Assembly (NCBI RefSeq): GCF_039534915.1
Contig: NZ_BAAAWE010000001.1
Coordinates: 6,386,001-6,450,000, forward strand
DNA: 64,000 nt
Source: Streptomyces roseofulvus
GTDB lineage: Bacteria; Actinomycetota; Actinomycetes; Streptomycetales; Streptomycetaceae
Direction: 5' to 3'
Positions within the stretch are counted from its first letter, which is position 1, and each line of letters opens with the position of its first letter. The position numbers and the translations under genes were made by a program. The notes beneath the pieces are model-generated. The model was given only the letters and a program-made list of their open reading frames with translations. It had not been told where the DNA came from and did no database searches. This document shows positions 16,963-25,508 of this stretch, one piece after another.

Positions 16963-18234
16963 ATGACGGTCACTCACATCCCGTCGGAGATGGCGGAGTT
17001 CACCCACTGGCTGGGCGGGCTCGCGGCCCGCGCCGAGCGGACCGGCGGCTGGTGGGCCGTCTTCGCCGAACGGGACCCGGACGGACTGCGCGCCTGCCTC
17101 GACGGCGCCGAACTGCTGCCCTGGGACGTCGTCGAGTCCCTCCTCCACGACGTCGGCGAGGCGCCGGGGCGCGGGCGGGAACTGTACGCGGCGGCCGCCG
17201 CCGCCCACGACCGCAGACCCGGCGGCGCCGAGGCGCTGACCGCCCGCCGCGAGCTGATGGAACGTGAACGGCGGCACGCCGAGACCCGCGTCCGGGAGCT
17301 GGGCGAGGGGATCCGCGCCGCGGGCCCCGAGGAGGCCGCCCGGCTCGCCCACGACCTCGCCTGGACCCGCGACGACCACGCCCGCGCCACTGCCCGGATC
17401 GCCGACCTCACCGACCGCCTCGACCGGCTCCACGCGGCCCCGGCGCCGCCCGCGCCGGCCGTGCCGCCGGAGCGGGCGCGGCCCCGCGGCGCCCGGTACG
17501 CCTGGACGGAGGGCGACGCCGCCGAAGGGCCCGCGCCCGCCGTCGTACCCCACCTGCCCACGGGCGGGGCGGAGCCGCGCGGTGCCCGGTTCAGGATCCG
17601 GGGCACCTCGCGTCACGCCGGCGGGCCCCGCGACGCCGAGGCGTCCCGTACCGGCGCCGCGCCCGGGGCCGCAGGACCGGCGGCCGCCCCGGACGAGGCC
17701 GCGGAGGCCGCCCGCGCCGCCGCCAACGCCGTCTACGCCCTCCAGCGGCTGCGCGCCCAGGGCCGTACCGGCGAGGCGCACGAGCTGCTCTGCGAGGCGC
17801 TCGGCGGGCCGCCCGCCCGGCTGCCCGCGCTCGCCGGGGAGCTCCACCGCGCCGGATTCGGCGCCGACTGGGACACCCTGCTCTGGGAGGCCGCCTCGCT
17901 GCCGCCCGCCCGGCTGGCCGCCGTGGCCGGGGCGCTCGCCGACGCCGGCCGCGCCGACGACTGCGAACAACTGCTCCGCCAGGGGATCGCCCGGCCCGTC
18001 GAGGAGCTGGCCGGAGCCGTGGCCGCCCTGATCGGCGAGGGCCACGACCGCGAGGCGGGGGCGCTGCTCACCGCCTTCGTCCGGGTCCGCGCCCCCGAGG
18101 AGGCGGCCCGGCTCGCGGCCGTGGACCCGGCGCTGCTGCTGCCCCGGCTCGGCGCGGCCGCCCGGGGCCTGTCGCCCGCCGTCGACCGCGCCCTGCGGCA
18201 CGCGCTGCGGGTCGCCGGGGTCCTCGGGCCCTGA
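16963..18234 (+). CDS. large hypothetical protein with coiled-coil and helical-repeat halves
   Basis: A 423-residue soluble protein with no signal peptide. Residues 1-100 are helical; 85-150 form a charged coiled coil (RRELMERERRHAETRVRELG); 155-240 is a Pro/Ala/Gly-rich linker that contains the repeated element PRGARYxW / PRGARFRI. The second half is a series of helical hairpins each ending in a loop like GRTGEAHELL, GRADDCEQLL and GHDREAGALL, resembling TPR/PPR-like solenoids. I do not recognise the family. A scaffold or regulatory role is plausible but unproven. Confidence 0.7.
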   Translation: MTVTHIPSEMAEFTHWLGGLAARAERTGGWWAVFAERDPDGLRACLDGAELLPWDVVESLLHDVGEAPGRGRELYAAAAAAHDRRPGGAEALTARRELMERERRHAETRVRELGEGIRAAGPEEAARLAHDLAWTRDDHARATARIADLTDRLDRLHAAPAPPAPAVPPERARPRGARYAWTEGDAAEGPAPAVVPHLPTGGAEPRGARFRIRGTSRHAGGPRDAEASRTGAAPGAAGPAAAPDEAAEAARAAANAVYALQRLRAQGRTGEAHELLCEALGGPPARLPALAGELHRAGFGADWDTLLWEAASLPPARLAAVAGALADAGRADDCEQLLRQGIARPVEELAGAVAALIGEGHDREAGALLTAFVRVRAPEEAARLAAVDPALLLPRLGAAARGLSPAVDRALRHALRVAGVLGP

Positions 18235-18465
18235 TCGCGCCCGCACCCCCGAGGTCTCGGCCCGGAAACGGAACCGTACGGGCGGGGAGCAGTCGGGACG
18301 TGTCGGTACGTGCCCGGTGTGGACCACTCCGGTATGAAACATGATCGACCGTGCTGCTTCCGGGCGGCAGTCTTGCTCCGAGGTGTGACGGGGCTTACGT
18401 TCTCCTCCTACGCATCGTGTCTACGGGCGTAGAGGCTCTCTGACGCCGTGCCGAAGGAGCAGCTC
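18235..18465. promoter_or_regulatory. upstream region of the pyrimidine-catabolism operon, with palindrome
   Basis: This 231-bp gap precedes the operon. At 18420-18433 TCTACG and CGTAGA form a perfect palindrome with a 2-nt centre, about 32 bp before the first start codon, and a related CCTACG lies at 18407. It is a candidate operator. No -10/-35 pair is convincing by eye. Confidence 0.4.
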
Positions 18466-19305
18466 ATGACCGTCGTACGCGCCGCCCTCGTCCAGGCGAC
18501 CTGGACCGGCGACACCGAATCCATGATCGCCAAGCATGAGGAGCACGCCCGCGAGGCGGCCCGCCAGGGCGCCCAGGTGATCGGGTTCCAGGAGGTGTTC
18601 AACGCCCCCTACTTCTGCCAGGTCCAAGAGCCCGAGCACTACCGCTGGGCCGAGCCCGTACCGGACGGCCCCACCGTCACGCGGATGCGGGAGCTCGCCC
18701 GCGAGACCCGCATGGTGATCGTCGTCCCGGTCTTCGAGGTCGAGTCCGAGGGCTTCTACTACAACACCGCGGCCGTCATCGACGCCGACGGCAGCTACCT
18801 CGGCAAGTACCGCAAGCACCACATCCCGCAGGTCAAGGGGTTCTGGGAGAAGTACTACTTCCGCCCGGGGAACGCCGGCTGGCCGGTCTTCGACACCGCC
18901 GTCGGCAAGGTCGGCGTCTACATCTGCTACGACCGCCACTTCCCCGAGGGCTGGCGCCAACTCGGCCTCAACGGCGCGCAGTTGGTCTACAACCCGTCGG
19001 CCACCCACCGCGGCCTCTCGTCCTACCTGTGGCAGCTGGAGCAGCCCGCCGCCGCCGTCGCCAACGAGTACTTCGTCGCCGCCATCAACCGCGTCGGCGT
19101 CGAGGAGTACGGCGACAACGACTTCTACGGCACCAGCTACTTCGTCGACCCGCGCGGCCGGTTCGTCGGCGACGTCGCCTCCGACAAGGAGGAGGAACTC
19201 GTCGTCCGCGACCTGGACTTCGGGCTCATCGAGGAGGTCCGGCAGCAGTGGGCCTTCTACCGGGACCGCCGCCCCGACGCGTACGACGGGCTGGTCCAGC
19301 CGTGA
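18466..19305 (+). CDS. beta-ureidopropionase (nitrilase superfamily)
   Basis: A 279-residue C-N hydrolase that should hydrolyse N-carbamoyl-beta-alanine, the third step of reductive uracil breakdown. The Glu-Lys-Cys triad is visible: Glu in GFQEVFNAPYF, Lys in KYRKHHIPQ and Cys in VYICYDRHFPE. FYGTSYFVDPRG and the C-terminal RDLDFGLIEEVR match ureidopropionase-like members. ATG 18466 is preferred over GTG 18448 because AAGGAGC lies at the correct distance. Its stop overlaps the next start. Confidence 0.9.
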   Translation: MTVVRAALVQATWTGDTESMIAKHEEHAREAARQGAQVIGFQEVFNAPYFCQVQEPEHYRWAEPVPDGPTVTRMRELARETRMVIVVPVFEVESEGFYYNTAAVIDADGSYLGKYRKHHIPQVKGFWEKYYFRPGNAGWPVFDTAVGKVGVYICYDRHFPEGWRQLGLNGAQLVYNPSATHRGLSSYLWQLEQPAAAVANEYFVAAINRVGVEEYGDNDFYGTSYFVDPRGRFVGDVASDKEEELVVRDLDFGLIEEVRQQWAFYRDRRPDAYDGLVQP

Positions 19306-20585
19306 ACAGCCTGCACGCCCGCCACCGTTCCGTCCTCCCCGACTGGCTGGCGCTCTACTACGACGACCCGATCGAGATCACCCACGGCGAGGGCCGGTAC
19401 GTCTGGGACGCCGACGGTCGCCGTTACCTGGACTTCTTCGGCGGCATCCTCACCACCATGACCGCCCACGCCCTCCCCGAGGTCACCAAGGCGGTCGCCG
19501 AACAGGCCGGCCGGATCGTCCACTCCTCCACGCTCTACCTCAACCGGCCGATGGTGGAGCTCGCCGAACGGATCGCCACCCTCTCCGGCATCCCCGACGC
19601 CCGCGTCTTCTTCACCACCTCCGGCACCGAGGCCAACGACGCGGCCCTGCTCCTCGCCACCACGTACCGCCGCTCGAACCAGATCCTGGCGATGCGCAAC
19701 AGCTACCACGGCCGCTCCTTCTCCACCGTCGGCGTCACCGGCAACCGCACCTGGTCGCCCACCGGCCTGTCCCCGCTCCAGACCTTGTACGTGCACGGCG
19801 CGGTCCGCAGCCGGGGCCCCTTCGCCGGGCTCACCGACGAGCGGTTCACCGAGGCCGCCGTCGCCGACCTGGAGGACCTGCTCGGCCAGACCCGTTCGGG
19901 CGTGGCCGCCCTGATCGCCGAGCCCGTCCAGGGCGTCGGCGGCTTCACCTCCCCGCCCGACGGGCTGTACGCCGCCTTCCGCCGCGTCCTCGACCGGCAC
20001 GGCATCCTCTGGATCTCCGACGAGGTGCAGACCGGCTGGGGCCGCACCGGCGACCACTTCTGGGGCTGGCAGGCGCACGCCCAGGCCGGACCGCCCGACC
20101 TGCTCACCTTCGCCAAGGGCATCGGCAACGGCATGGCGATCGGCGGGGTGGTCGCCCGTGCCGAGATCATGAACTGCCTTGACGCCAACTCCATCTCCAC
20201 CTTCGGCGGTTCACCCGTCACCATCGCCGCCGGCCTCGCCAACCTCGGCTACCTCCTCGACCACGACCTCCAGGGCAACGCCCGCCGGGTCGGCGGCCTG
20301 CTCATCGAACGGCTCCGGGCCGCCGCCGCGGGCGTCGACACCGTCCGCGAGGTCCGCGGGCGCGGCCTGATGATCGGCATCGAGCTCGCCGACCCCGTCA
20401 CCGGACGCGCCGCCCCCGAGGCCGCCTCCGCCGTCCTGGAGGCGGCCCGCGAGGGCGGTCTCCTCATCGGCAAGGGCGGCGGCCACGACACCAGCGCCCT
20501 GCGTGTCGCGCCCCCGCTCTCCCTCACCGTCGCCGAGGCCGAGGAGGGCGCGGCGATCCTCGAACAGGCCCTCCGATCCCTCTAG
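19302..20585 (+). CDS. class III aminotransferase of the pyrimidine cluster
   Basis: A 427-residue PLP enzyme starting in a GTGA overlap with the previous stop. Class III motifs: DFFGGILTTMTAHALPEV, TTSGTEANDAALLLA, the PLP-Asp motif WISDEVQTGWGRTGDHFWGW, and the Schiff-base Lys in LLTFAKGIGNGMAIGGVVA. In this context it probably transaminates beta-alanine or 3-aminoisobutyrate to the semialdehyde, the step after ureidopropionase. Confidence 0.9.
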   Translation: MNSLHARHRSVLPDWLALYYDDPIEITHGEGRYVWDADGRRYLDFFGGILTTMTAHALPEVTKAVAEQAGRIVHSSTLYLNRPMVELAERIATLSGIPDARVFFTTSGTEANDAALLLATTYRRSNQILAMRNSYHGRSFSTVGVTGNRTWSPTGLSPLQTLYVHGAVRSRGPFAGLTDERFTEAAVADLEDLLGQTRSGVAALIAEPVQGVGGFTSPPDGLYAAFRRVLDRHGILWISDEVQTGWGRTGDHFWGWQAHAQAGPPDLLTFAKGIGNGMAIGGVVARAEIMNCLDANSISTFGGSPVTIAAGLANLGYLLDHDLQGNARRVGGLLIERLRAAAAGVDTVREVRGRGLMIGIELADPVTGRAAPEAASAVLEAAREGGLLIGKGGGHDTSALRVAPPLSLTVAEAEEGAAILEQALRSL

Positions 20586-20604
20586 TTCGCAGGGGAGAAG
20601 TCCC

Positions 20605-21144
20605 GTGAGCACCCGAACCCTCATCCGGGGCGGCCTGGTCGTCACCGCCTCCGACGAGCTCCACGCCGACGTCCTCGTCGAGGACGGCCGCATCGCCGCG
20701 CTCGCCGCCCACGGCTCGGACGCGGCGGCCGGATGGACCGCCGACCGCGTCCTCGACGCCACCGACCGGTACGTCATCCCGGGCGGCGTCGACGCCCACA
20801 CCCACATGGAACTGCCCTTCGGCGGCACCTTCGCCTCCGACACCTTCGAGACCGGCACCCGCGCCGCCGCCTGGGGCGGCACCACCACCCTCGTCGACTT
20901 CGCCGTCCAGACCGTCGGCCGCCCCCTCCGCGAGGGCCTGGACACTTGGTACGCCAAGGCCGACGGCAACTGCGCGATCGACTACGCCTTCCACATGATC
21001 ATGTCGGACGTCACGCCGGCCACCCTCCGCGAGATGCCCCTCCTCATCGAGGAGGGCATCACCTCCTTCAAGGGTTTCGTTCGGTCGCGTGACCAGGGGT
21101 TTTCTGGCGGAGTAGGCCGTGTGCCGTACGGGGTGGCGGCGTGA
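20605..21144 (+). pseudogene. hydA: 5' half of dihydropyrimidinase, truncated
   Basis: GTG 20605 with AGGGGAG upstream begins a normal hydantoinase/dihydropyrimidinase: GGLVVTASDELHADVLVEDGRIAAL, metal ligands HTHMELPF, AAWGGTTTLVDFAVQ and EGITSFK, the Lys being the one carboxylated to bridge the metals. Homology ends at the TTCAAG at 21067-21072 (Phe155-Lys156); the remaining 24 residues are unrelated and the frame ends at 21144. The missing middle part, beginning with the same TTCAAG in the same frame, is found at 43144. This half cannot form an active barrel. Its codons favour C in third position, unlike the start of the full copy at 21227. Confidence 0.9.
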
Positions 21145-21226
21145 GGGGGCCGGCGGGCGTGGGCGTGGCCTCGGCCCGTGCCGGTGGTGGTCTGTTCGGC
21201 GGTGGGTGTGAAGGGATGGCTGGGGA

Positions 21227-22618
21227 ATGACTCGGACTCTGATTACCGGTGGTCTTGTGATCACGGCCGCGGACGAGGTGCACGCGGATGTGCTGATCGA
21301 GCACGGCCGGGTGGTGGCGCTGGCGGCGCCGGGGACGCAGGAGTGGACGGCGGACCGGGTGATCGACGCGTCGCAGAAGTACGTGATCCCGGGCGGGGTG
21401 GACGCGCACACGCATATGGAGCTGCCTTTCGGTGGCACGTTCGCGTCGGACACGTTCGAGACGGGGACGCGCGCGGCGGCGTGGGGCGGCACGACGACGA
21501 TCGTCGACTTCGCGGTGCAGGCGAAAGGCGAGCCGCTTCGGGCCGGCCTGGACGCCTGGATGGAGAAGGCGGACGGGAACTGCGCGGTCGACTACGCGTT
21601 CCACATGATCATGTCGGACGTGAACGAGATGACCCTCAAGGAGATGCCGAAGCTGGTCGAGCTCGGGGTTTCCTCGTTCAAATTGTTTATGGCGTATCCC
21701 GGGGTCTTCTATTCGGACGACGGGCAGATTCTTCGGGCGATGCAGGTGGCCGCGGGGACCGGTGGTCTGATCATGATGCACGCGGAGAACGGCATCGCGA
21801 TCGACGTCCTGGTGGAGCAGGCCCTGGCACGGGGCGAGACGGACCCCCGCTACCACGGGGAGGTCCGCAAGGCCCTGCTGGAGGCGGAGGCCACGCACCG
21901 GGCGATCCAGCTGGCCCGGGTGGCGGGCTCGCCGCTGTACGTCGTCCACGTGTCGGCGCAGGAGGCGGTGGCCGAGCTGGCGGCGGCCCGGGACCTGGGT
22001 CTGCCGGTCTTCGGGGAGACCTGTCCGCAGTACCTTTTCCTGTCGACGGACAACCTGGCGGAGCCGGACTTCGAGGGCGCGAAGTACGTGTGCTCGACGC
22101 CGCTGCGGCCGAAGGAGCACCAGGCGGCGCTGTGGCGGGGCCTGCGGACGAACGACCTCCAGGTGGTGTCCACGGACCACTGCCCGTTCTGCTTCGTGGG
22201 GCAGAAGGAGCTGGGCCGGGGCGATTTCTCGAAGATCCCCAACGGCCTGCCGGGCGTGGAGAACCGCATGGACCTCCTCCACCAGGCCGTCGTCGACGGG
22301 CACATCTCGCGCCGCCGCTGGATCGAGATCGCCTGCGCCACTCCGGCCCGGATGTTCGGCATCTATCCGCAGAAGGGCACGATCGCCCCCGGCGCCGACG
22401 CGGACGTCGTCATCTACGACCCGCACGCCACCCAGACGCTGTCGGCCGAGACCCACCACATGAACGTCGACTACTCGGCGTACGAGGGGAAGAGGGTCAC
22501 CGGCCAGGTCGAGACGGTCCTCTCGCGCGGCGAGGTCGTCATCGACCAGCGCAAGTACGTGGGCCACGCCGGTCACGGCACGTTCGTGCCCCGCGGTCTT
22601 TGTCAGTACCTTGGCTGA
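21227..22618 (+). CDS. hydA: dihydropyrimidinase / D-hydantoinase
   Basis: A 463-residue amidohydrolase that opens dihydrouracil or hydantoin rings. Metal ligands: HTHMELPF, the bridging Lys of SSFKLFMAYPG (Lys152), His of MMHAEN and of VVHVSAQEA, and Asp of VSTDHCPFC. CQYLG at the end is complete. The DNA is a mosaic: 21227-21766 and about 22168-22240 prefer G-ending codons, whereas the 3' end prefers C-ending codons like the neighbouring genes. 21767-22167 is identical to 43234-43634. It appears to be the functional copy next to a broken one. The ribosome-binding site (GAAGGGA) is rather far from the ATG. Confidence 0.93.
   Translation: MTRTLITGGLVITAADEVHADVLIEHGRVVALAAPGTQEWTADRVIDASQKYVIPGGVDAHTHMELPFGGTFASDTFETGTRAAAWGGTTTIVDFAVQAKGEPLRAGLDAWMEKADGNCAVDYAFHMIMSDVNEMTLKEMPKLVELGVSSFKLFMAYPGVFYSDDGQILRAMQVAAGTGGLIMMHAENGIAIDVLVEQALARGETDPRYHGEVRKALLEAEATHRAIQLARVAGSPLYVVHVSAQEAVAELAAARDLGLPVFGETCPQYLFLSTDNLAEPDFEGAKYVCSTPLRPKEHQAALWRGLRTNDLQVVSTDHCPFCFVGQKELGRGDFSKIPNGLPGVENRMDLLHQAVVDGHISRRRWIEIACATPARMFGIYPQKGTIAPGADADVVIYDPHATQTLSAETHHMNVDYSAYEGKRVTGQVETVLSRGEVVIDQRKYVGHAGHGTFVPRGLCQYLG
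21767..22167 (+). repeat. 401-bp perfect direct repeat, copy 1 (inside hydA)
   Basis: Aligned by eye, these 401 bases are identical to 43234-43634. Immediately outside both ends the two sequences still encode homologous hydA protein but differ at many third codon positions. That abrupt change is the mark of recent gene conversion or recombination. The copies are in the same orientation, 21,467 bp apart. Confidence 0.9.
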
Positions 22619-22666
22619 ACGGCCCATTGGTCCCATCGCACTGACTCGAACTGGGAGGCCCCCGAA

Positions 22667-23680
22667 GTGGACTTCGGACTCGTCCTGCAGACCGACCCGC
22701 CCGCGTCCCAGGTCGTCGGCCTGATGCGCCGGGCGGAACGCAGCGGCTTCCGCTACGGCTGGACCTTCGACTCCGCCGTGCTGTGGCAGGAGCCCTTCGT
22801 CATCTACAGCCAGATCCTCGAACACACCACCAAGCTCCACGTCGGCCCGATGGTGACGAACCCGGGCACCCGCACCTGGGAGGTGACCGCCTCCACCTTC
22901 GCCACCCTCAACGACATGTTCGGGAACCGGACCGTGTGCGGCATCGGCCGCGGCGACTCCGCCATGCGCGTCGCCGGCCGCAAGCCCAACACCCTCGCCC
23001 GCCTCGGCGAGGCCATCGAGGTCATCCGCGACCTCGCCGAGGGCCGCGAGGCCGAGGTCGACGGCAACCCGATCCGCATCCCCTGGATCAAGAACGGCAG
23101 ACTGCCGGTCTGGATGGCGGCGTACGGGCCCAAGGCCCTCGCCCTGGCAGGGCAGAAGGCCGACGGCTTCATCCTCCAGCTCGCCGACCCCTTCCTCACC
23201 GAGTGGATGGTCAAGGCGGTCCGGCAGGCCGCCACCGACGCCGGCCGCGACCCCAACACCCTGACGATCTGCGTCGCCGCCCCCGCCTACGTCACCGCCG
23301 ACGACTCCCCGGAGGCCCTGGCGCACGCCCGTGACCAGTGCCGCTGGTTCGGCGGCATGGTCGGCAACCACGTCGCCGACCTCGTCGCCAAGTACGGCGA
23401 GCACTCCTCCATGGTCCCCGAGGAGCTGACCGCGTACATCAAGGACCGGCAGGGCTACGACTACTCCCACCACGGCCGCGCCGACAACCCGGACACCGCC
23501 TTCGTCCCCGACGACATCGTCGACCGCTTCTGCCTCCTCGGCCCCGCCGAGGCCCACATCGACAAGCTCCGCCACCTCAAGGACTTGGGCGTCGACCAGT
23601 TCGCCGTCTACGCCATGCACGACCACCGCGAGAGCACCATCGACGCCTACGGCACCCACATCATCCCGTCGTTCCGCTGA
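22667..23680 (+). CDS. LLM-class (bacterial luciferase-like) flavin-dependent oxidoreductase, TIGR03842-like
   Basis: A 337-residue TIM-barrel F420/FMN enzyme: MDFGLVLQTDPPASQVVGLMRRAERSGFRYGWTFDS is the N-terminal strand-helix unit, and GPMVTNPGTRTWEVTASTFATLNDMFGNRTVCGIGRGDSA is the cofactor-binding region. It lies 48 bp after hydA on the same strand, with GGGAGG before the GTG. LLM proteins of this subgroup accompany hydantoinase genes in actinomycetes. Its precise reaction in pyrimidine breakdown is not established. Confidence 0.85.
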   Translation: MDFGLVLQTDPPASQVVGLMRRAERSGFRYGWTFDSAVLWQEPFVIYSQILEHTTKLHVGPMVTNPGTRTWEVTASTFATLNDMFGNRTVCGIGRGDSAMRVAGRKPNTLARLGEAIEVIRDLAEGREAEVDGNPIRIPWIKNGRLPVWMAAYGPKALALAGQKADGFILQLADPFLTEWMVKAVRQAATDAGRDPNTLTICVAAPAYVTADDSPEALAHARDQCRWFGGMVGNHVADLVAKYGEHSSMVPEELTAYIKDRQGYDYSHHGRADNPDTAFVPDDIVDRFCLLGPAEAHIDKLRHLKDLGVDQFAVYAMHDHRESTIDAYGTHIIPSFR

Positions 23681-23697
23681 CGAAGCTGGTCAGTGGC

Positions 23698-24508
23698 TCA
23701 GTATCTACAGGCCGTCACGAAAGCCCATGCGTCACGTCGGGGCCGGTCCGGGGAGGAGCTTCCTGCGGTGGAGTAGTTCTCCTGAGTGCCCCAGCACCTG
23801 GTCGGCGGTGGTGCCGCAGGTCGCCCAACACGTGATGCCGGTCGCCTCCAGAGGGCCGGTACGGAGTTGACTCGCAGCAGCCGCCCGTGGCTGTCGCCTC
23901 CCAACTCCGCGATGGCGACTCCGTTCGGCGCGTACTCGAAGGTCTGGCGGAACGACTCCTCACTGGCGCGCAGGGCCGTCTGCTCGCGCTCCAGCCGCAC
24001 CAGCGTCCGCTGCATGTTCGCTCGCCGACGCGCCATGCTTATGGATATGGCCGAGTGGAAGGCATACGTGCGCAGTGCCTCGCAGGCCTGGGCGCCTGGG
24101 CGGCGGCCGTCCTTCGGGCGGTCGACGGAGATCACGCCGATCAGCTCGCCGTGAGGCGAGCGCATCGGTGCGGAGAGCCGGTCGTCGGGGTACCACCCGT
24201 CGTCGTGTTCGGGCGGGGGCCTTCGGCGTGCCACTGCGGTACGTCGTCGCCGTTGAGCACCCAGCCTTCCGTGTGCGGGATGAAGCGCAGCCCCGACCAG
24301 TCCTCGCCCATGTGTAGCCGGCGGTCCCAGGAGGCGCGGGAGCCGACCTGGCCGGGGATCAGCGCCTCAGCGGCAGGGCTGCCGCCAGTGCGGCGACGAC
24401 GAGGTCTCCGTCGGAGCGGACGAGGTTGACGCAGGCCAGCCCGTAACCGAATCCGGAGACGGCCACATCGGCGATGGCCTGGAGTGGGTCAGGCAGGCTG
24501 TGGGCCAT
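23698..24508 (-). pseudogene. GAF-PAS sensor protein remnant, multiple frameshifts
   Basis: From an ATG at 24508 the minus strand encodes SLPDPLQAIADVAVSGFGYG, the start of a GAF domain. The frame then shifts near 24375 and again near 24225 to continue the same GAF domain (SAPMRSPHGELIGVISVDRP), a helix with LVRLEREQTALRASEE, and the start of a PAS domain (SFRQTFEYAPNGVAI), after which homology is lost. At least two frameshifts plus 3' truncation make it non-functional. It begins inside the 3' end of the caspase gene (18-bp overlap), so the two were probably coupled. Confidence 0.75.
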
Positions 24509-25286
24509 GTAGATATCGGCGATGGCCTGTCGGTCCGCATGGGATCCGGAGCGTGGGGCGGGGCGGCGGGGTGTAGGCGGCGTTGCGGATGAAGGGCGCT
24601 TGACCGAGCTGGTTACGGCACAGCCGCTGCGGCTCCGCGCGGTCGCGGGTGACCAGCCGCGTACGCAGCCGGGTGAAGAGCGTGTCGAGACTCAGATACT
24701 CGGGCCCACCCGGCACACCCTCCTTCATCAGCGTGACCAGCTCACCGGTCAAGGCGGTGAGTGGCTCGCCCGGCGGCGAGAGCGCCACGGCCGTCTCTGC
24801 TGAGGCCGCGAGTAGATACGTGCCGTCTACCTCTAGTGCGGCGGCGGCCGACTGAACCCCGAAGGCCCGCGCGCTGTAGCAGCAGTCCAGGACGACGATC
24901 CGGCGCATAGTCAGGCTCTTCTCGACTGGCCAGCGGATCCACTCGTAGGGCGTGGCGGTGTCGTGTACCGACTTGGGATCGCTCATTTCGGTGGCCAGGT
25001 GGAGTTTGCCGGTACGGGGATCGAGCAGGCCGTGCCCCGCGTAGTAGACGAGCAGGGTGTCGGTGGCCGCGTCGACGGCCTCCTGGACCGCCCGCGACAC
25101 GTCGCGGGGGATGGAGGGGTTCGCGACGACGGTGACATGGCCGGGCGGCAGTCTCCACAGGGACGTGAACAGGTCGCGGAACAGGGTCAGATTGCCCGCC
25201 ACGGCAGGCAGGCCGTCCAGGGCGGTGAACTCGCTCGCCCCGATCAGCAGGACCCGGGTTCCGTCCGGGCCGGGCAACGCGGCCAA
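24489..25286 (-). CDS. caspase-like (peptidase C14) protein, EACC1-associated type
   Basis: A 265-residue protein with a caspase p20-like fold. RVLLIGASEFTALDGLPAV is the first strand; the catalytic His is in LVYYAGHGLLD (His85) and the Cys in IVVLDCCYSARAFG (Cys136). The start is probably TTG 25286: GGGAGG lies 9 nt upstream and the frame is closed by a TGA 30 bases before it. It overlaps the upstream EACC1 frame by 43 bp. Such proteases are effectors in actinobacterial conflict systems. Catalytic residues and length look intact, but both flanking partner genes are damaged, so the system is probably not functional as a whole. Confidence 0.75.
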   Translation of the reverse strand: MAALPGPDGTRVLLIGASEFTALDGLPAVAGNLTLFRDLFTSLWRLPPGHVTVVANPSIPRDVSRAVQEAVDAATDTLLVYYAGHGLLDPRTGKLHLATEMSDPKSVHDTATPYEWIRWPVEKSLTMRRIVVLDCCYSARAFGVQSAAAALEVDGTYLLAASAETAVALSPPGEPLTALTGELVTLMKEGVPGGPEYLSLDTLFTRLRTRLVTRDRAEPQRLCRNQLGQAPFIRNAAYTPPPRPTLRIPCGPTGHRRYLHGPQPA

Positions 25287-25508
25287 GCTGCCGAACCTCC
25301 CGTATCTTCGGCGTCATTCAGGAGTGAGCGCACCAGGTTCTCCGCCTCCTGCTGGCTGCGCCCGCTGATCTCGACACGGGTGCCGTCGCCTTGCTGCCCG
25401 GGCACGGGTGCAAGCGAGCTGCCCAACTCGCCGCGAACATGCCGCCGTACCGCCCGATTGTCTTCCAACCAGGCTGCAAGAGGGTCTGTCAGTCGAGCGG
25501 TGTAACGG
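25244..25508 (-). pseudogene. EACC1-like effector-associated protein, damaged
   Basis: The minus-strand frame reads YTARLTDPLAAWLEDNRAV then VEISGRSQQEAENLVRSLL, matching the two ends of effector-associated constant component 1 (EACC1) proteins. The central hydrophobic stretch that I expect between them is missing, an internal in-frame deletion by my reading. The 5' end is cut at the IS256-like terminus. It precedes and overlaps the caspase gene, the standard EACC1-effector order. Family assignment is from memory of the motif pattern. Confidence 0.55.

Noticed and set aside
16198-18342. 714-codon minus-strand frame
   Set aside because: It is antisense to the PPOX and solenoid-like genes, which have proper starts and protein-like composition.
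20605-22618. Reading the two adjacent hydA frames as one gene broken by a frameshift
   Set aside because: The second copy has its own start and repeats the whole N-terminal third, so these are a truncated copy followed by a complete one.
21068-23659. 863-codon minus-strand frame opposite hydA and the LLM gene
   Set aside because: It has shadow-frame composition and no domain; both plus-strand genes are clear families.
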